A stretch of 64,000 nucleotides of DNA, taken from contig JAMZAV010000891.1 in NCBI GenBank assembly GCA_024449915.1, positions 124,001 to 188,000 of the forward strand. Direction: 5' to 3'. The stretch comes from Sweltsa coloradensis. Taxonomy: Eukaryota; Arthropoda; Insecta; Plecoptera; Chloroperlidae. Under the pieces are notes generated by a model. The model was given only the letters and a program-made list of their open reading frames with translations, did no database searches and was not told where the DNA came from. This document shows, one piece after another, positions 1-11,742 of this stretch (position 1 is the first letter of the stretch; each line of letters begins with the position of its first letter). Both the position numbers and the translations under genes were made by a program.

Positions 1-527
1 ATTTGCAACATTCCAAGTCTCTAAATTTCCTAAATTCAAGAATTCACCACTTTAAACTTAATTTGTAATTAATGTCGTCAGCAGTTCACCGCTTTTGGGT
101 ATAACAAACACACCAACTGCATTTCATTTTCACCTCAAATAGTCCATACCTGCCTCAGGAGGCCAAGTCTTGAAACATGCGACTCAAGTCGCAATGCGTG
201 TCAAGTCACTACTTCCAAATCGCATGCGACTCGACTTCACGTCATGTACGTAGTCTTGAATTTAGATGTGCGACTCATTTCGCTTGCGAGATGAAATTCT
301 TCCTTGCGAATGCTTTTTTGCGTTTGGAAACTCCGCCCACTTTCGCTCTATGACTGACCAATGAGAAAGCTTGTTACAAAGTGCAACTTTCGACTTTCGA
401 CTTTTGAATCGATGTTGTGAAGTATATCGATGATATTATCGATTGTGACGAACTATCGATGCTATAATCGATTTGCACATTCAATCAACTCTTAAAACAC
501 ACTAGGAGTACTATGCTAGGCTTACAT

Positions 528-528
528 A

Positions 529-591
<63 letters not shown>

Positions 592-692
592 ATTGTATTT
601 AGAGTCTACCCACTCAGTTATATAACTGATTTTCAGTGGGGGACAGTAAATCAAAGCGACCAAGCCAACCCTGTAGGCCCCGATGCAAATTA
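528..692 (-). mobile_element. 3' part of a SINE with an (ATTT)n tail
   Basis: A tetranucleotide run (AAAT on +) at about 529-592 is followed by about 100 bp that closely matches 39498-39595. Read on the minus strand, the unique part leads into an (ATTT)n tail, as in a 5'-truncated SINE copy. The full-length relative lies at 39325-39920. Confidence 0.6.
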
Positions 693-1423
693 TTTCACTT
701 AGATTATTGTTATTATCAAATTGCCTAAAGGCAGTCGTACTTCTACTTTTTTATATTGTTTGTTTCATTTATTATTATTCAATGATCATCACAATACGTA
801 CAATCATTAGGAATATTAGCCCTTCAACACAGAATTGTGTTTGATATCCCTAAATAGTAAATATAATAAAGTTGATATTAAAGAAGGTTATTAAATTTAT
901 TTATGTAGCAAGTTTAAAAAAAATAGATAATCAAAAACTATATAAAAACTCGACGATTTAACACAATAAAAGACCACAATAGACCGACAATACAAACATT
1001 CAAACAACTAACATTATAGGCCTAACTTATAACATTACGTACATCAAAATATAATATTAAAGTTCACCATTATAAAAACATACAGCATTTGAATTGAAAA
1101 AAATAATGATAAAATTGTACAAATCTCTTTAGGAAAATAATATAATTTGAAGCTGATAATTATTAATTGAAAGTGTGAACTTTATTTACTTTACTTTTTT
1201 CTTGCAATCCAGTGCTTTCACGTTGAGAGCCTTCACTTTTATTTTATATTTGCGTTAAATTTTCTAGGGCTATAGGCTAAAGCCTACCTAAAATACCAAA
1301 ATAAATTGCAAAGAAAGGTTAAAAAAAGGTAATTTTCACTGAAAAGTTATAAAAATTGTTTCTGTCACAGAAAATAAGTGAACAATAATTATGCGACGAG
1401 TAAAAAAAAGCAAAAATTTTTCG

Positions 1424-1497
1424 CAGTTGGGATTTGAACCGGCGACCCCTAGCGTTCAAACCAAGCGCTCTAACCACTCGGCCAGCGGGACCACAGT
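1424..1497 (-). repeat. Degenerate tRNA-like sequence, probably a SINE head
   Basis: On the minus strand an A-box-like TGGCCGAGTGG is followed about 35 nt later by a B-box-like GGTTCAAATCC, the spacing of a tRNA promoter. The T-stem does not pair, so this is not a functional tRNA gene; a tRNA-derived SINE remnant is more likely. Confidence 0.45.
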
Positions 1498-2158
1498 AAA
1501 ATTTTGGTCCATAGCGCCTCTTATGCAGATGTCCGCTAACTCGCGACGAGCGTAAATAATTTGTCATGACAATTAGAACACTTTAAATACTTTTTAAGCC
1601 TTCTGCCAACATTTCTAGAGTGTAATTTACGTCTTTATACATAGTTTGTACCTTATAACTATTTATTTAGTCATTAAAAACTTTCGATGTGGCAGTCAAG
1701 ACGCAAATAAATCTCTACACGCAAGGTAAAACCTCGCGGTTTGAAACGTAAGAAAACTTGCGAGACAAGGCGCAAGCCGTCCCGCAAGTTTGTCTCAAGA
1801 CTACCGATTTGATGGTTTTGAGCGACTTGTCGAAAATTTGCGAATCAAAACGGGAGGTGAGTTGAAACGCAAGTTTCAAGACTTGGCCTCCAGGTGATTA
1901 CAAGAGAGGCTCAGCTCTGGTTGTTAAGCCTCCGCTTGATGTCGGCATGCGGGTGAGCAAGGAAACCGTTAGATTAGCTCACCCTGGCATTGCTGACTAA
2001 AAGCGTTAGTTTTTACAGTACATACAATTGTTATGTGTTTACATTCAATTGCCTTAGGACAGTTCATTCAGACCAATACATTTCTCCAAACAAGTCGATC
2101 CACCACACGAAGTACTTATGGTGAGAAGAAGTTTAATTCAGGTCATTTTCCATTTCAG

Positions 2159-2256
2159 TGGATTCCCATGCGCAGATAGGAATGTCCAAACTGTTGGAAG
2201 ACGACGAACCTCAAGATTCGGTCACCGGCAGCTCTTACATCGGGCTGGAGGCGTGA
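2159..2256 (+). CDS. Terminal coding exon of an unidentified plus-strand gene
   Basis: A pyrimidine-rich stretch ending in TTTCAG (to 2158) forms a good 3' splice site. The exon opens with two bases that complete a codon, then reads 31 codons to TGA at 2254-2256. The tail is acidic and ends SSYIGLEA; LLEDDEPQDSV lies in its middle. About 500 bp of relatively GC-rich sequence follows, with AATAAA at 2751, as expected for a 3' UTR. Upstream exons are not visible here and probably lie left of the window, beyond the transposon at 158-1891. I do not recognise the protein. It could be a chance open frame, but acceptor, stop, base composition and poly(A) signal together favour a real last exon. It is convergent with the receptor gene. 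Confidence 0.5.
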
Positions 2257-2780
2257 TGAGCCCAACGAGTGTCAGTCTGTGTGATGTCGCCCAGCGTGTG
2301 ACGAACTGTGCGCTTAGATGTTGCAACACCGCGGCATCACGTGCACGCCCCTCTGGGTCGAGACTATTCTCTGTTGTGTGAGTTCTGAGGATATGGCTCA
2401 GTTCTCCTCGGCAACCGTAAGAAATACATCTCCCCATTAAGCTTACGGCATACGGCAGCGGGATCAATATGACTTCGCTGCCCCGCACCGCAACTCTTCT
2501 TTGCCGATCACTCGTAGTTTATATGTCGAATCAACTGCTTTTAAGTCGACTTGGACTCGTTAGATTTGGCACGGGTTTTTGTGGTGTTTGTGGATCTTTA
2601 CACCTAGCGGCTGCAAAGGTTCGCTCCAAAGTCCCCTGCTGTATCGCTTAGATCGACACACCTCGATGTAGTCATGACGATCAACACCCAGCTATGAAGC
2701 GTGGGGGAGGAGGGTGGGGTCCGAGCATGGGTTCACTGCGTTTTATGACAAATAAACGTCCTCCTGCAAATCAAGAAAAA
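2257..2780 (+). other. Probable 3' UTR of the plus-strand gene
   Basis: Sequence between the TGA and the AATAAA signal is GC-richer than its surroundings and carries no repeat that I recognise. Open frames of 60-88 codons here lack coding hallmarks. A GT-rich stretch at about 2818-2850 could be the downstream element for 3'-end formation. Confidence 0.4.
2751..2756 (+). terminator. Poly(A) signal AATAAA
   Basis: Canonical hexamer about 495 bp after the TGA at 2254, followed by a CA-containing stretch and then GT-rich sequence. It supports a transcript ending near 2770-2780. Confidence 0.5.
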
Positions 2781-4677
2781 TGATTCGTTATTTAGTTGAG
2801 AACAATTTACTGTGACAAAGTTTTTGTGGTGATTCTAGTGATGGTAAATGTCAAGTGCAACGCCGCCTGTACCGTTGTGTCTATAGTGTGTAGTTAAGTT
2901 TGGTCTACAAACTTTCCCAAGAACTAGAATGTTTAAAGTTTAACGAAGATAAAACAAACCACTAGTGTTTTGGCGTTCTCAAGACTTTCTAACTTGTAAG
3001 GTCTAAGTTCTAGGCCTAAGTGTTACTAAGATTAACATATTATTTTTCTCGTTAGCTCTTTCTTAAACCCAGACAATTAAAAGATGCCGTTCATAAATCA
3101 TGAATCAAAATAAGTTAAATAAAACAATTTCTTACACCATAAAGCTTATAGATATTGGGAAAGTACGTTGCCAATTTATGTATGATATAATTTTACTTGT
3201 GTAAGAGAGAAAATATTGAAACTTCGAATTTTTTATATATTGCTTAGAACACTACATCAGGAGTTCTGAGCGCGATCTCAGATCTAATGTATCGCCATGA
3301 CATTCGGCACTCATTTACTGACAGTATTTAATTCAAAATGTAGCAGAACGAATGATTCTTATGTCGCCTATAATCAAATCAAAGAATATTTTCATGTGTT
3401 ACATACACACGCAAAAAAATATAAAACTTAAAAAAAGCCTATACACTAATAGCATTGATATCTAAAAGAAGGGCCAAGATTTTATACCCTTCCACATTTG
3501 CGCACCATTTTTGCTCAAAATAATTCCCCGCGTGTCTGCGTTCTTGCAGCTACGTGAAATTCAAATTAATTGTGTATATTGTTATATTTTTAAATTTGAT
3601 TTATTGTACAAATTCAATTTCGGTAAGCTTATTATTTATACTAACATGTTCAATAAATGCTTATAATAATGAAGATGATTTTAAAAAAGTTTAAAATTTT
3701 CTCAGTCAATTTCAGGTACTAGTCTCTAGGGAATAGAATGCCTCAGATCAAAGAAAGCAGCAGAAATGGAATGGTGGACCGCAGATGTGCTATTTAGTGT
3801 GTATGGCCGTGAGCGTACTTTACGGACACACCTCTTTCAAGGTTGACAGGCGAGAAAGACGATGAAGAGATGCACCGGAATACGAGATCGGGAAGATTCA
3901 TTGTGGAGGAATCACAATAAGGATATTACAACAAAGCGTTACTTAAGGTAGGCTTATATAGGCTAAAACTGATTGTATTCCCAAAATAGATTTTGTATTT
4001 ACAAATCAAAGTGATACACAGTTACAGACAGAAAAGTTACAACATGTACAAAACATCAATACACAATTATTAAAACATTTATAGAATAAAATGTACAGTA
4101 ACTGTTGCAATATATTTCAGCATTACGTTATTGTAGTTAAAGTTAGAATAATCATACATTTTGAGTACAATAAACAACACAGTGTACGCTACAAAAGTTT
4201 TGTAACATCCATACTATTAGTAAAATACAATACTTGAATAGCTAGGAGTGGCTACTGCATTAATTTACGTTTATGATATAGACGTTGAGTAAATGATAAC
4301 ATTATTATCTGAAATACAATAACAATTCTTAAAATATATTCACTTTCCGTGTACTAAACTATAAAATGAACGAGTTGAAAGACAATCCACAAAATATCAC
4401 AGTCCAATTCAGCCCACAGACAACTATCCAAAAACGTTAGGCTTAGTTATCTGTGCCCAGGCTGACCTAAACGACCTATGCCTAGGGAATGTCCCAAAAA
4501 GCTTACAAACTTCACGACTACTTTCTCGAATAGAACGAGTAAGTGTATGCCTACGTTTTATGGCCGCTGTGGACCACAATGTCAAGGTGGTTGATTATGT
4601 CATGTGCCATGTTTACTTGCTTCTTCCGGCAGTTGTTCACTTGAAAATTGACAAAATAAAAATAAAAATAAAATCAG
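2781..4677. other. Intergenic, AT-rich, nothing assigned
   Basis: This lies between the two convergent genes. A moderately GC-rich patch at about 3720-3930 has no clear splice-bounded frame. The remainder is low-complexity AT-rich sequence without a recognisable gene or repeat. Confidence 0.4.
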
Positions 4678-5492
4678 TTTAATTACATCAAAGGCAGTAT
4701 ATAACCTCATCTTCAGTGAATCATTATGACAATACGTTTATGTCCTTATATCGATACTGTAAAATTAAAGTTAAATAACAAACATGTCGATGTGAAGTCA
4801 CTTTACCTCGTTTCAACACCAGAACGACACACAAGAATGTAGCTTGTCACTGAGTTATTATGCTGCCGGATAATATTAAAATTAATTATGGTACACCAAT
4901 CATATTAGATATGAGAGCAAACTTTCGTCAGGTACTAAGTTCTTATTTTCTATGTTGATAATTTACTTTTGCTTCTCACAATAAAGAATGTGTGTAAGCA
5001 AGCACACGTTCTATCTTTTGGTCATTCCCTAAGTCAGTCAGGGCCTAATACAAAGTCAATCCAGTCTCAAACCAAACATAACATCTCACACAAACTACTG
5101 CACACACACACTACATGGTTGCTCATGTACAAACATACTTTAAACAACATTGAGAACATGAAGAACGAAAGATTGATATGTCTTGTTGCTAATATATTCA
5201 CCCAAGATTAGTGACATTTTTAACAAGGTTTGTTTGTTCGGTTAAGATACACGCACAATGTACCAATGATTTGGATGTAAAGTTCACTGTTGACAACATA
5301 TTCGTTTTTAGCGCACTGCGTTTTGCTTTCTTCTGGCGATGTGATGCTGGAGATATTCTATACTTCATCAGGCTCTTATGTGATGAGATGTGATGAGTCA
5401 CTCTACTAGAATGCAGCCTCACACTGCAGGGACTTCCGTGGCTCGTGGCTAGTGGGTTGAACGCCAGGGGTGAAGTGGCGTAGAGTATGGCG
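4678..5492 (-). other. Probable 3' UTR of the class B GPCR gene
   Basis: Sequence downstream (minus strand) of the receptor stop codon. The first plausible poly(A) hexamer I see on this strand is ATTAAA at 4683-4678, giving a UTR of about 0.8 kb. The hexamer is the weaker variant, so the true end may differ. Confidence 0.25.
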
Positions 5493-5564
5493 TCAGTGGG
5501 GACGTATGAACCTCATCTCCAAAGCGCCAGGGACTGAGCTCTCAGTGTGGCCATTATCTGGCAG
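5493..5564 (-). CDS. GPCR exon 12 of 12 found: C-terminal end and stop
   Basis: The acceptor TTTGCATTTCAG precedes a phase-0 exon of 23 codons followed by TGA (5495-5493). It encodes residues 471-493 of the reconstructed protein, starting LPDNGHTESS and ending FIRPH. The upstream exon at 7201-7298 also ends in phase 0, so the join is in frame. The tail carries a Thr/Ser-rich TESS stretch that could be phosphorylated, as in many class B receptors, but no PDZ-binding end is obvious. There is no homology support this far into the tail; the assignment rests on the splice site, the phase and the prompt stop. Confidence 0.7.
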   Translation of the reverse strand: MPDNGHTESSVPGALEMRFIRPH

Positions 5565-7200
5565 CTGAAATGCAAAGAAAATAACTAGTATGAATCTTGG
5601 AATGTGTTTCATGGTTTTATTTTATAATATTTATTATATTATTGTTTAACTCGGTTTATGAGCGCCATAAATGTTGATAGGATAACTGGAAAATTGTGTG
5701 TGGAGTGAATGAAAGTGGTTTAAATGTGATATTGACCACCATATTATATAATATTATGATAAAACAATTTAAGCACATTGTAAACCTTTTACACTAATTT
5801 TAGTTACATTCACATGCGTTTCATGCAAACTGTTTTGAAATTCTCTCTGGGGGTAGTTTGGTCAGATCAATGTTCCTCTGGGCGACCTTCCAGCTGACGA
5901 GAACCCCTCGAGTTTTTACGGACATGTGTATTGTTATGTTCACACAAATGTTTATAACACGACAAATAAATAACGCCCCCCCCAAATAAGTGCATCCATC
6001 CAAGTTACTGGCATATAAATACTTATTAAACTTGTGATTGATTGATTTGATTGGATATTGCTTTACGTCTCATATTTATGCAACTTGGCTAATCGAGACG
6101 AAGGGAGGGACGTAAGGGATGACGCGGGGGGACAAGGGGTGGACAGGCCTGTGCTGGTCAGAACCAGCCACAAGCAAATGGGGAGGCCAAGGGTTCCCCC
6201 ACGTCGTGGTCGTCTCCGTCTGTGTCATCTTCCGTCCGTGTTGTCATTGTCGTCGCCGTCGGGAAGGTAGTCAAAGGGAAAGGGAAAGTTCCCCGACGAC
6301 GACCCAGAGCTCGCTATTAGTTTCAGGGAGAAAAACTCCCCAAATCAAGGGCCAAACCTCGAGAAGGTTGCGAGTTGGAATTTGATGGCCCATAAAACTT
6401 GTGAATTACTCAACATTCAAGTGGGCAGTAAAGACACACTGCAATTGATGTATATGTATTTTGAAAAGTAACTGACTTCGAAGTCCAATTAAAATGTTAA
6501 TCTTAGGATGGTAATTATATGTCATATCTGGTTATATACGACCTCATTTCAAGAAACGAGCGGACAAATAGTTGGGGAGTAGATAATGGATATCAAAATA
6601 CCTGGACTTTGTAAATAATGTATCATTGTACAGTTAAACCATGTAAAGTTTCTTAGAAATAGGTGTGTTTACTGTGAAACTTACAATAAAACCTTAGGCA
6701 TCTTATTTAAAAGATATAATAAAACATAGTTTTCAACAATATTCAAAGCAAATTTCATGACTGACCAGTGCAGTCCATGTGACTAATTTTTAAATGAACT
6801 AAAACTACAAAACGTATACAAATGGGTGTAATATGAGCGCAAAGATGTTTGATGAAGTTTAACTATTAATTTATTTTACCAACAATGATAGCTTAATGTT
6901 TAAAACTCTGATTCGGAAGGTCATGGGTTCGAACCTCTCCGACGTCAACCGTGCCGAAGAGTTGTCCGTGGGTTTCCTCAGATGCTGGTGCTTGCTTTCT
7001 CTTAATGGAAACTTGGCATTCCTATTACAGTTTTCCTAACTTTGAGATATCTACACTGAGACACTTGAAGACGGGCATCTTATCGTCACTGGGCAGGTTT
7101 TCCAAAAGAAAATGAACTGTGATAACAGACAAAACAGCGTCTCCATAATAATTATCAACGTCATCGAGGAGATCCACGTAAATAATAATCTAGTCCTTAC
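5565..7200 (-). other. Intron between tail exons of the GPCR
   Basis: This holds a GC-rich patch at 6060-6385, whose 60-90-codon frames look non-coding and repeat-like, and a tRNA-like SINE fragment at 6880-7040. The rest is AT-rich without assigned features. The purine-rich tract GGGAAAGGGAAAG lies at about 6276-6288. Confidence 0.5.
6880..7040 (+). mobile_element. tRNA-derived SINE fragment
   Basis: TAGCTTAATG (A-box-like, about 6889) and GGGTTCGAACC (B-box-like, about 6924) are spaced as in a tRNA promoter. They are followed by a non-tRNA body beginning near CCGTGCCGAAGAGTTGTCC. The layout fits a tRNA-SINE rather than a tRNA gene, since the cloverleaf does not close. Confidence 0.45.
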
Positions 7201-7298
7201 ATTGGAGCAGCAGCTCATCTGGGAGTTGTCTGTGTATTGAGAGCAGAGCTTCCGGCTGAGAGACGGCTTGCTGTAGCGAGGCATGAACTTCGGCACCC
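7201..7298 (-). CDS. GPCR exon 11: cytoplasmic tail
   Basis: The acceptor GTCCTCAG and the donor AAT|GTAAGG bound 98 nt. The first two bases complete Gly438, then 32 codons (439-470) read VPKFMPRYSKPSLSRK and continue to SQMSCCSN. The segment is basic and Ser-rich, with a Cys pair (CC) near its end that could be palmitoylated (inference). If the donor were ignored, the frame would run into AT-rich sequence encoding hydrophobic residues, which is implausible for this tail. Confidence 0.75.
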
Positions 7299-7990
7299 CT
7301 GAGGACAACACAGTGATAAGTGTGCTTACCTGCCAAGTACACATAATCAGCATGCAACAGAATTAATTATAACATTTTTGCTACCAATTTGTAATTACCA
7401 CTGCCATCCATTTAATATTCACAACACAATAAGTTACTGCCAGTAGAAGAAAGGGGAATTCATTTTGAAATATTGCATTACCTTACTTTATTTCGGTTTT
7501 TAAACACAGAAACTTAAACTATTAATATGTAAATCAATAAAAATACTGAAAAAATGTGCCAAAAAGCGTAAGGCTATAAAACGTTTCAGTGCGCTCTGAG
7601 TGCGCCAGTTGAAAACACTATAAAAATTTGTCCTCGATGTTTTCAGGCAGTGAAGGCTACAGTAAAATAATTAATGAAACCACATCAATATCATCAAACA
7701 TTCTAGGCATTCTTATTCATCATTATCATTCATTATCCATCGCCGTTTACCGCTTCTGGTCACCTTGTATTTTGCAATCAATATTCCACTTCTTAATATC
7801 CTCCCACAATTGTATCTCTTCCACATCTTCCTTCTTGCCTCTAAGTCTCCTGCTAAAGATATCTTTCCATCTTTTCCTTTGACGACGAAGAAGACAGCTT
7901 CTTCCTTCGTCAGTCCTTCTTTCATACATTCTCATGCATTGCATCCTTATTAACAAGTAACAAAGCTGTATGTGACTTGAGTGATCGTAC
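7299..7990 (-). other. Intron between exons 10 and 11
   Basis: A lysine/arginine-rich open frame at 7713-7925 on the minus strand has no splice support and no match that I recognise. The rest is AT-rich. Nothing else is supported. Confidence 0.5.
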
Positions 7991-8162
7991 CTATGGACAA
8001 GCAAGACGTGTTTGAGTACGAGTGGTGCGGGCGACTGTTGAAAGCTCCTGGCAGATGTTGAGAGCGCTCCCTCCTGATCCACCTGAAGCGGTGCCACTTC
8101 TTACCCAGCTCCGCCAGCACCTCGCCGTTGAGGAAGCAGTAGAGGACAGCCACGAAGAAACC
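7991..8162 (-). CDS. GPCR exon 10: TM7 and proximal tail
   Basis: The acceptor GTGTTCTAG is followed directly by GFFVAVLYCFLNGEV (residues 381-395), the second half of TM7 and the start of helix 8. The preceding exon ends FASFQ, so the join gives FQGFFVA, an almost invariant class B signature at an intron position that class B genes commonly use. The exon continues through the basic helix 8 segment (ELGKKWHRFRWIRRERSQ) into a His/Ser-rich tail and ends ATA G|GTACGA in phase 1. 57 codons plus one base. Confidence 0.93.
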
Positions 8163-8974
8163 CTAGAACACGACACCAGTTACATACAAACCTAGAAGGT
8201 AACGCATTTGTTTCGAACAAGAGTTTCAAGGTTTCAAGATTTCAAGGTTCAAACCCTCATTGGTACCCAACCTCCAGCCCAACAGTCAGTTTGAATCCGT
8301 GAGCTGAACCGTCCAGCTAAAAAATCTAAGCATGCTTTCAAAGTCATGCCAGACTAACCAAAACAACAACCTCAGCCAATACTTTAAATGTACGTCTTGA
8401 ATGGATGGGTCTTACACCAACTCTTGCTTTTTTTTAAACTATCTAGTAATGAAACTTGTGCGCAGTAGTATGCGGGCATACTTGGGGAAGTTCCTTTTTT
8501 AAAGAAACTTTCAAAAGATTCAGTTCATCAATTGAAAAAAATACTTTCAAGTTCAAGTTCTTTTTTACACCCTTACCTCTAAAAAGTTTAGGTTCCTCAT
8601 AAAAAGAGACTAAAAGTTCCTTTTAAAAGTTTTATTTTATTTTTAAATTTGTTTAATGCAACTGCAGAGTCACTGACGTGCAACTTGCAAGCATGCGTAC
8701 GGCTGTCAAAGAGCACGGTGAGCGGTAGGGTCATGAATCATGATGATACATATAATGTGTAAATTATAAATCGCAAGGTTGTTTGCTATCGAATACTGTA
8801 AAGTGTTGTTGAGTACAAAATTGACTAATCAATTGTAACTGGAACGTTTTAAGGAACTTTCTAAAACATTCCTTGAAAACATGAACTTGATCACTTAAAA
8901 GTTCCTCAACACTCCTCACCTTCCTCTAGTATGAGTGGCATACTCCTACTTGGGAAAGATTGCAGTTGGTCTAC
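8163..8974 (-). other. Intron between exons 9 and 10
   Basis: AT-rich, with several direct and inverted AAGTTCC-type motifs between 8485 and 8910 that may be the worn ends of a small transposon. No gene is visible. Confidence 0.4.
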
Positions 8975-9113
8975 CTGGAATGAGGCGAATAGCTGATCAC
9001 AGAAGAGCCACAGCATCTCGACGTTCTGATCCTTCACGAAGGACATCCCCACGAATACGGTGTAGTGAACGCCAAACAGGGGGACGAGGACTAGGGTGGA
9101 CTTGGCCCAGCGC
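8975..9113 (-). CDS. GPCR exon 9: TM6, ECL3 and start of TM7
   Basis: The acceptor TGTTCACTTCAG and the donor TTCCAG|GTAGAC bound 139 nt. The first base completes Arg334, then 46 codons (335-380). RWAKSTLVLVPLFGVHY is the ICL3/TM6 segment with the conserved PxxG (P345, G348), which kinks TM6 on activation in class B receptors. PLFGVHY together with KSTLVL is the pattern of PTH (and VIP-group) receptors. ECL3 is short and acidic or polar (VKDQNVEM). The exon ends in TM7 at FASFQ. Confidence 0.95.
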
Positions 9114-10083
9114 CTGAAGTGAACATTACACACAGACCATCAGTTGTGAAGTAAACTAAATAAGATATGAGTGAAAAGTGGGGAAATCTTTCATAACATG
9201 TATAAATAAAATACATCAATAAGTTTTCAAAATATTGGTTTTGATGTGTAGTATTTCGTTCATTTTGTATTTTTTTTTCTTGTCTACCTTCAGATGATTA
9301 ACTTATTAAAAGGTTTCAGAGAAGTTTTATTGGGAATGTTTAAGGCTAATCTAGACAAAGAATTGAGATTTTTGATATGCTTTCATTTTACACAGTATAA
9401 TACATTATGACGTTTTTGATGTAAAAAAAGTGAAAATTTATTTTTATTGCCATTGTTTTGGGCTGTCCCGGAAATTTAAATCGCTAAAACGGAAATGAAT
9501 GTTTAAGAAAAACGGTTTGTTAGAATGATATGAAATTTAAACCACGTTTTTGTAGTTCTTTTACAAGTGACCTGAATAAGTTTCATTACATTATCTTTAT
9601 TAGTTTATTTATTTTGATTTTTTTAGTGTACCACTGAAAACGTGAATCAAAGTCGCTTGTGTTCAGCCCATCGTAAATAGATCAAATGGGAGAGAAATGT
9701 GGCATATTTTACTTTCACCCTATGTGTGGAACCCTCAGCTTTGATTTCCACCTAACAACTTGTCTGTATCACCAATAGTGGCTGCTACACATTCATTGAC
9801 CTGCCGTCATGTAAATCCCTCCAAAAATCGCCTCGCGTCGTCGGCAACCGATCAGCTCGCGACTGAACGATGGCGTTGCGGTGGCATCTCGGGAACTCTT
9901 GTCGAGTGGCTGGCGAGCAAAGATCCGGTGAGCTTCGGATAGCGCGCGGTTTGATTCGTTATCTCAAGTGTCAGCGATTGTAAAAGGCGCATCAGCTAAG
10001 TCTTGTGTCAGGCGTGTGTATGTGTACGTGTATTGTGCGATATTGCTGTGGACAAGTATTTTATAATATTTGTTATGAAACTG

Positions 10084-10480
10084 CAGTGGCGTAGGAATGG
10101 GGGGGAGGAGGAGGGGAGGGCAAATTTAACGTGAGTAAAATATTAATCCCAGAATTTCCGTAGTAAATATGCACATACACATACAATTCGACAGTCACCT
10201 TGGTTAAACAAATATGTTTGCCTGAATGCTTCGTCATTAGATAAAAAATTAGGTTGAAATTTACTAAAATGGGTCACTTCACGTTCATTTTTTTTTAGCT
10301 TTTAGATCGCAGATAGTTGCTGTAAAACATCGTTTACAGAGTCCGAGTGCAGTTAAAACATGACGAAATAACTGTGGTCTGGTATGGTAAAATCGAAAGA
10401 GCCTCTGGCGGCTCCACCCACGAGATCTGCAAATAAATTTGCCCCCCACCAACTTTCAAAACGTTTTTACGCGCCTGATG
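10084..10480. mobile_element. Small MITE-like element with G-rich ends
   Basis: The left end CAGTGGCGTAGG followed by a G tract and GGCAAATTT is mirrored on the right by AAATTTGCCCCCCACC and ACGCGCC. The subterminal G tract/GGCAAATTT match is clear in inverted orientation, while the outermost bases agree only loosely. No coding capacity. Confidence 0.4.
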
Positions 10481-10744
10481 AAAAGTATATATTTTTATCA
10501 TGTAATAACATTTACCGCTATGTAGAGTTATGCGTTAGTAAAAGTAAATAACTAAATATATATACATAATGGGAAGGCGAGTCAATTCCCTCGTAATAAA
10601 GGCTGGTCAAGAAACGAAGCAAACAATCAAATCAAATCTTTTTCGATTGTACTCAACTGTTTACAGTCTTTGTCAACGTATCATATTTCGACAAGAATGT
10701 GTGAACGATTTATTGAGATAAGAATCCGTTCCAGTTTTTAAAAA

Positions 10745-10840
10745 TCCAAACAACAATACTGATATCGTACCAGGGTTCGAACCCGGAACGAAGTACCCAT
10801 ACACCACGATTGCGTTCTATGCGTTGGAAGTTCACGCTAC
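10745..10840 (-). repeat. tRNA-like fragment with a perfect T-arm
   Basis: On the minus strand CCGGG-TTCGAAC-CCTGG (about 10770-10786) forms a 5-bp stem with a 7-nt tRNA T-loop. The rest of the cloverleaf is degenerate. Interpreted as a tRNA-derived SINE relic. Confidence 0.4.
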
Positions 10841-11330
10841 AATCATTCTTTATTGCTGTCAAGTATCTGTTTCAGGAGACGACGAAGACTGTAAAACCGA
10901 TAACGTAAACAGCTCTTCCACTTGACTGAATTGAATATTATGCATGTTCTCTTTTTTCACGCAGCACTTAGCAGTCAAGGATATATTTTGTTTACTTTCA
11001 AGTGGTGTTGGAAAGCCAAGTCAGCTGTAGCTTGAACCAGACTGGAGATGGACTAGAGCACGAGAGAGCACACAAATAAAAACACAAATAGTAACATCTT
11101 TGCTTGTTCAAAATATGATTTAAAATGTGTAGGGCTACGCATTTAAAAATTAGTTTTATAGAGAGTGTAACAGTAGTCTAAAAAGAATGTCAAATGCCTA
11201 GTTAGCAGAACTCAATCCCCACCCTGGAAATAACAGTCATAATTGCCGTTGGCGGGCATCGAAACGGCGACCTCTCGAATCGGCGTAAGCTACCTCTGTC
11301 TGTTTGAAATTTTGATGTCATGGTAAATGG

Positions 11331-11425
11331 GACTATATTTCGGGACAAAATCAGTCCGGCACGCGGGACACTTAGGTCTTATTCGGGACTGTCCCGTATT
11401 TTTTGGGACGTCTTGGTGACCCTAG
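11331..11425. repeat. End of an interspersed repeat with GGGAC motifs
   Basis: Several copies of CGGGAC/GTCCCG motifs end in GACGTCTTGGTGACCCTAG. The composition looks like one end of a short DNA element, but I could not locate a matching opposite end. Confidence 0.3.
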
Positions 11426-11659
11426 TTTGAAAGCATGCTTGAACAATAAATTCAAGTGTATGCGATTTAAAAAATATATACAGAATACTCTGGTTAGTCC
11501 TGATTTACACAAATAACAAAGGTCAAACATGTCTCTGTTTTTAAATGTTGTTTGGGAAGTTGATCACAATAGATATGAATGTGATCCACGTAAGAAGCCT
11601 GGATTACAATAGTTACCAACTCGGAACATTCATGGTGCACTGAAATTGCAACTCATTTT

Positions 11660-11742
11660 AGTTATGGAATCGAACCCGGGTCAGTAGCTTGCCGGGTGGT
11701 TATGGATTGTGTTTACACCTACACCACTGGCCTGACAGTCTG
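11660..11742 (-). repeat. tRNA-like SINE head
   Basis: On the minus strand GGCCAGTGGTGTAGGTG (A-box region) and CCCGGGTTCGATTCC (B-box region) occur in tRNA order, with the middle degenerate. Probably a SINE relic rather than a tRNA gene. Confidence 0.45.

Larger units (their letters stand above)
158..1891. mobile_element. Decayed DNA-transposon-like element with terminal inverted repeats
   Basis: The left end GGAGGCCAAGTCTTGAAAC (158-176) is matched in inverted orientation at the right end (about 1871-1891), giving terminal inverted repeats of roughly 25 bp with a looser subterminal match. Both ends are rich in CGCAAGT/ACTTGCG motifs. No transposase frame is visible. A SINE fragment (528-692) and a tRNA-like remnant (1424-1497) sit inside, so it is an old element with nested insertions. 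I could not recognise a target-site duplication, so the superfamily is unassigned. Confidence 0.5.

Noticed and set aside
7747..8097. 116-codon minus-strand frame overlapping exon 10
   Set aside because: It reads exon 10 in the wrong frame and then a Lys/Arg-rich intron stretch. A faint resemblance to LINE reverse-transcriptase tails was too weak to claim.
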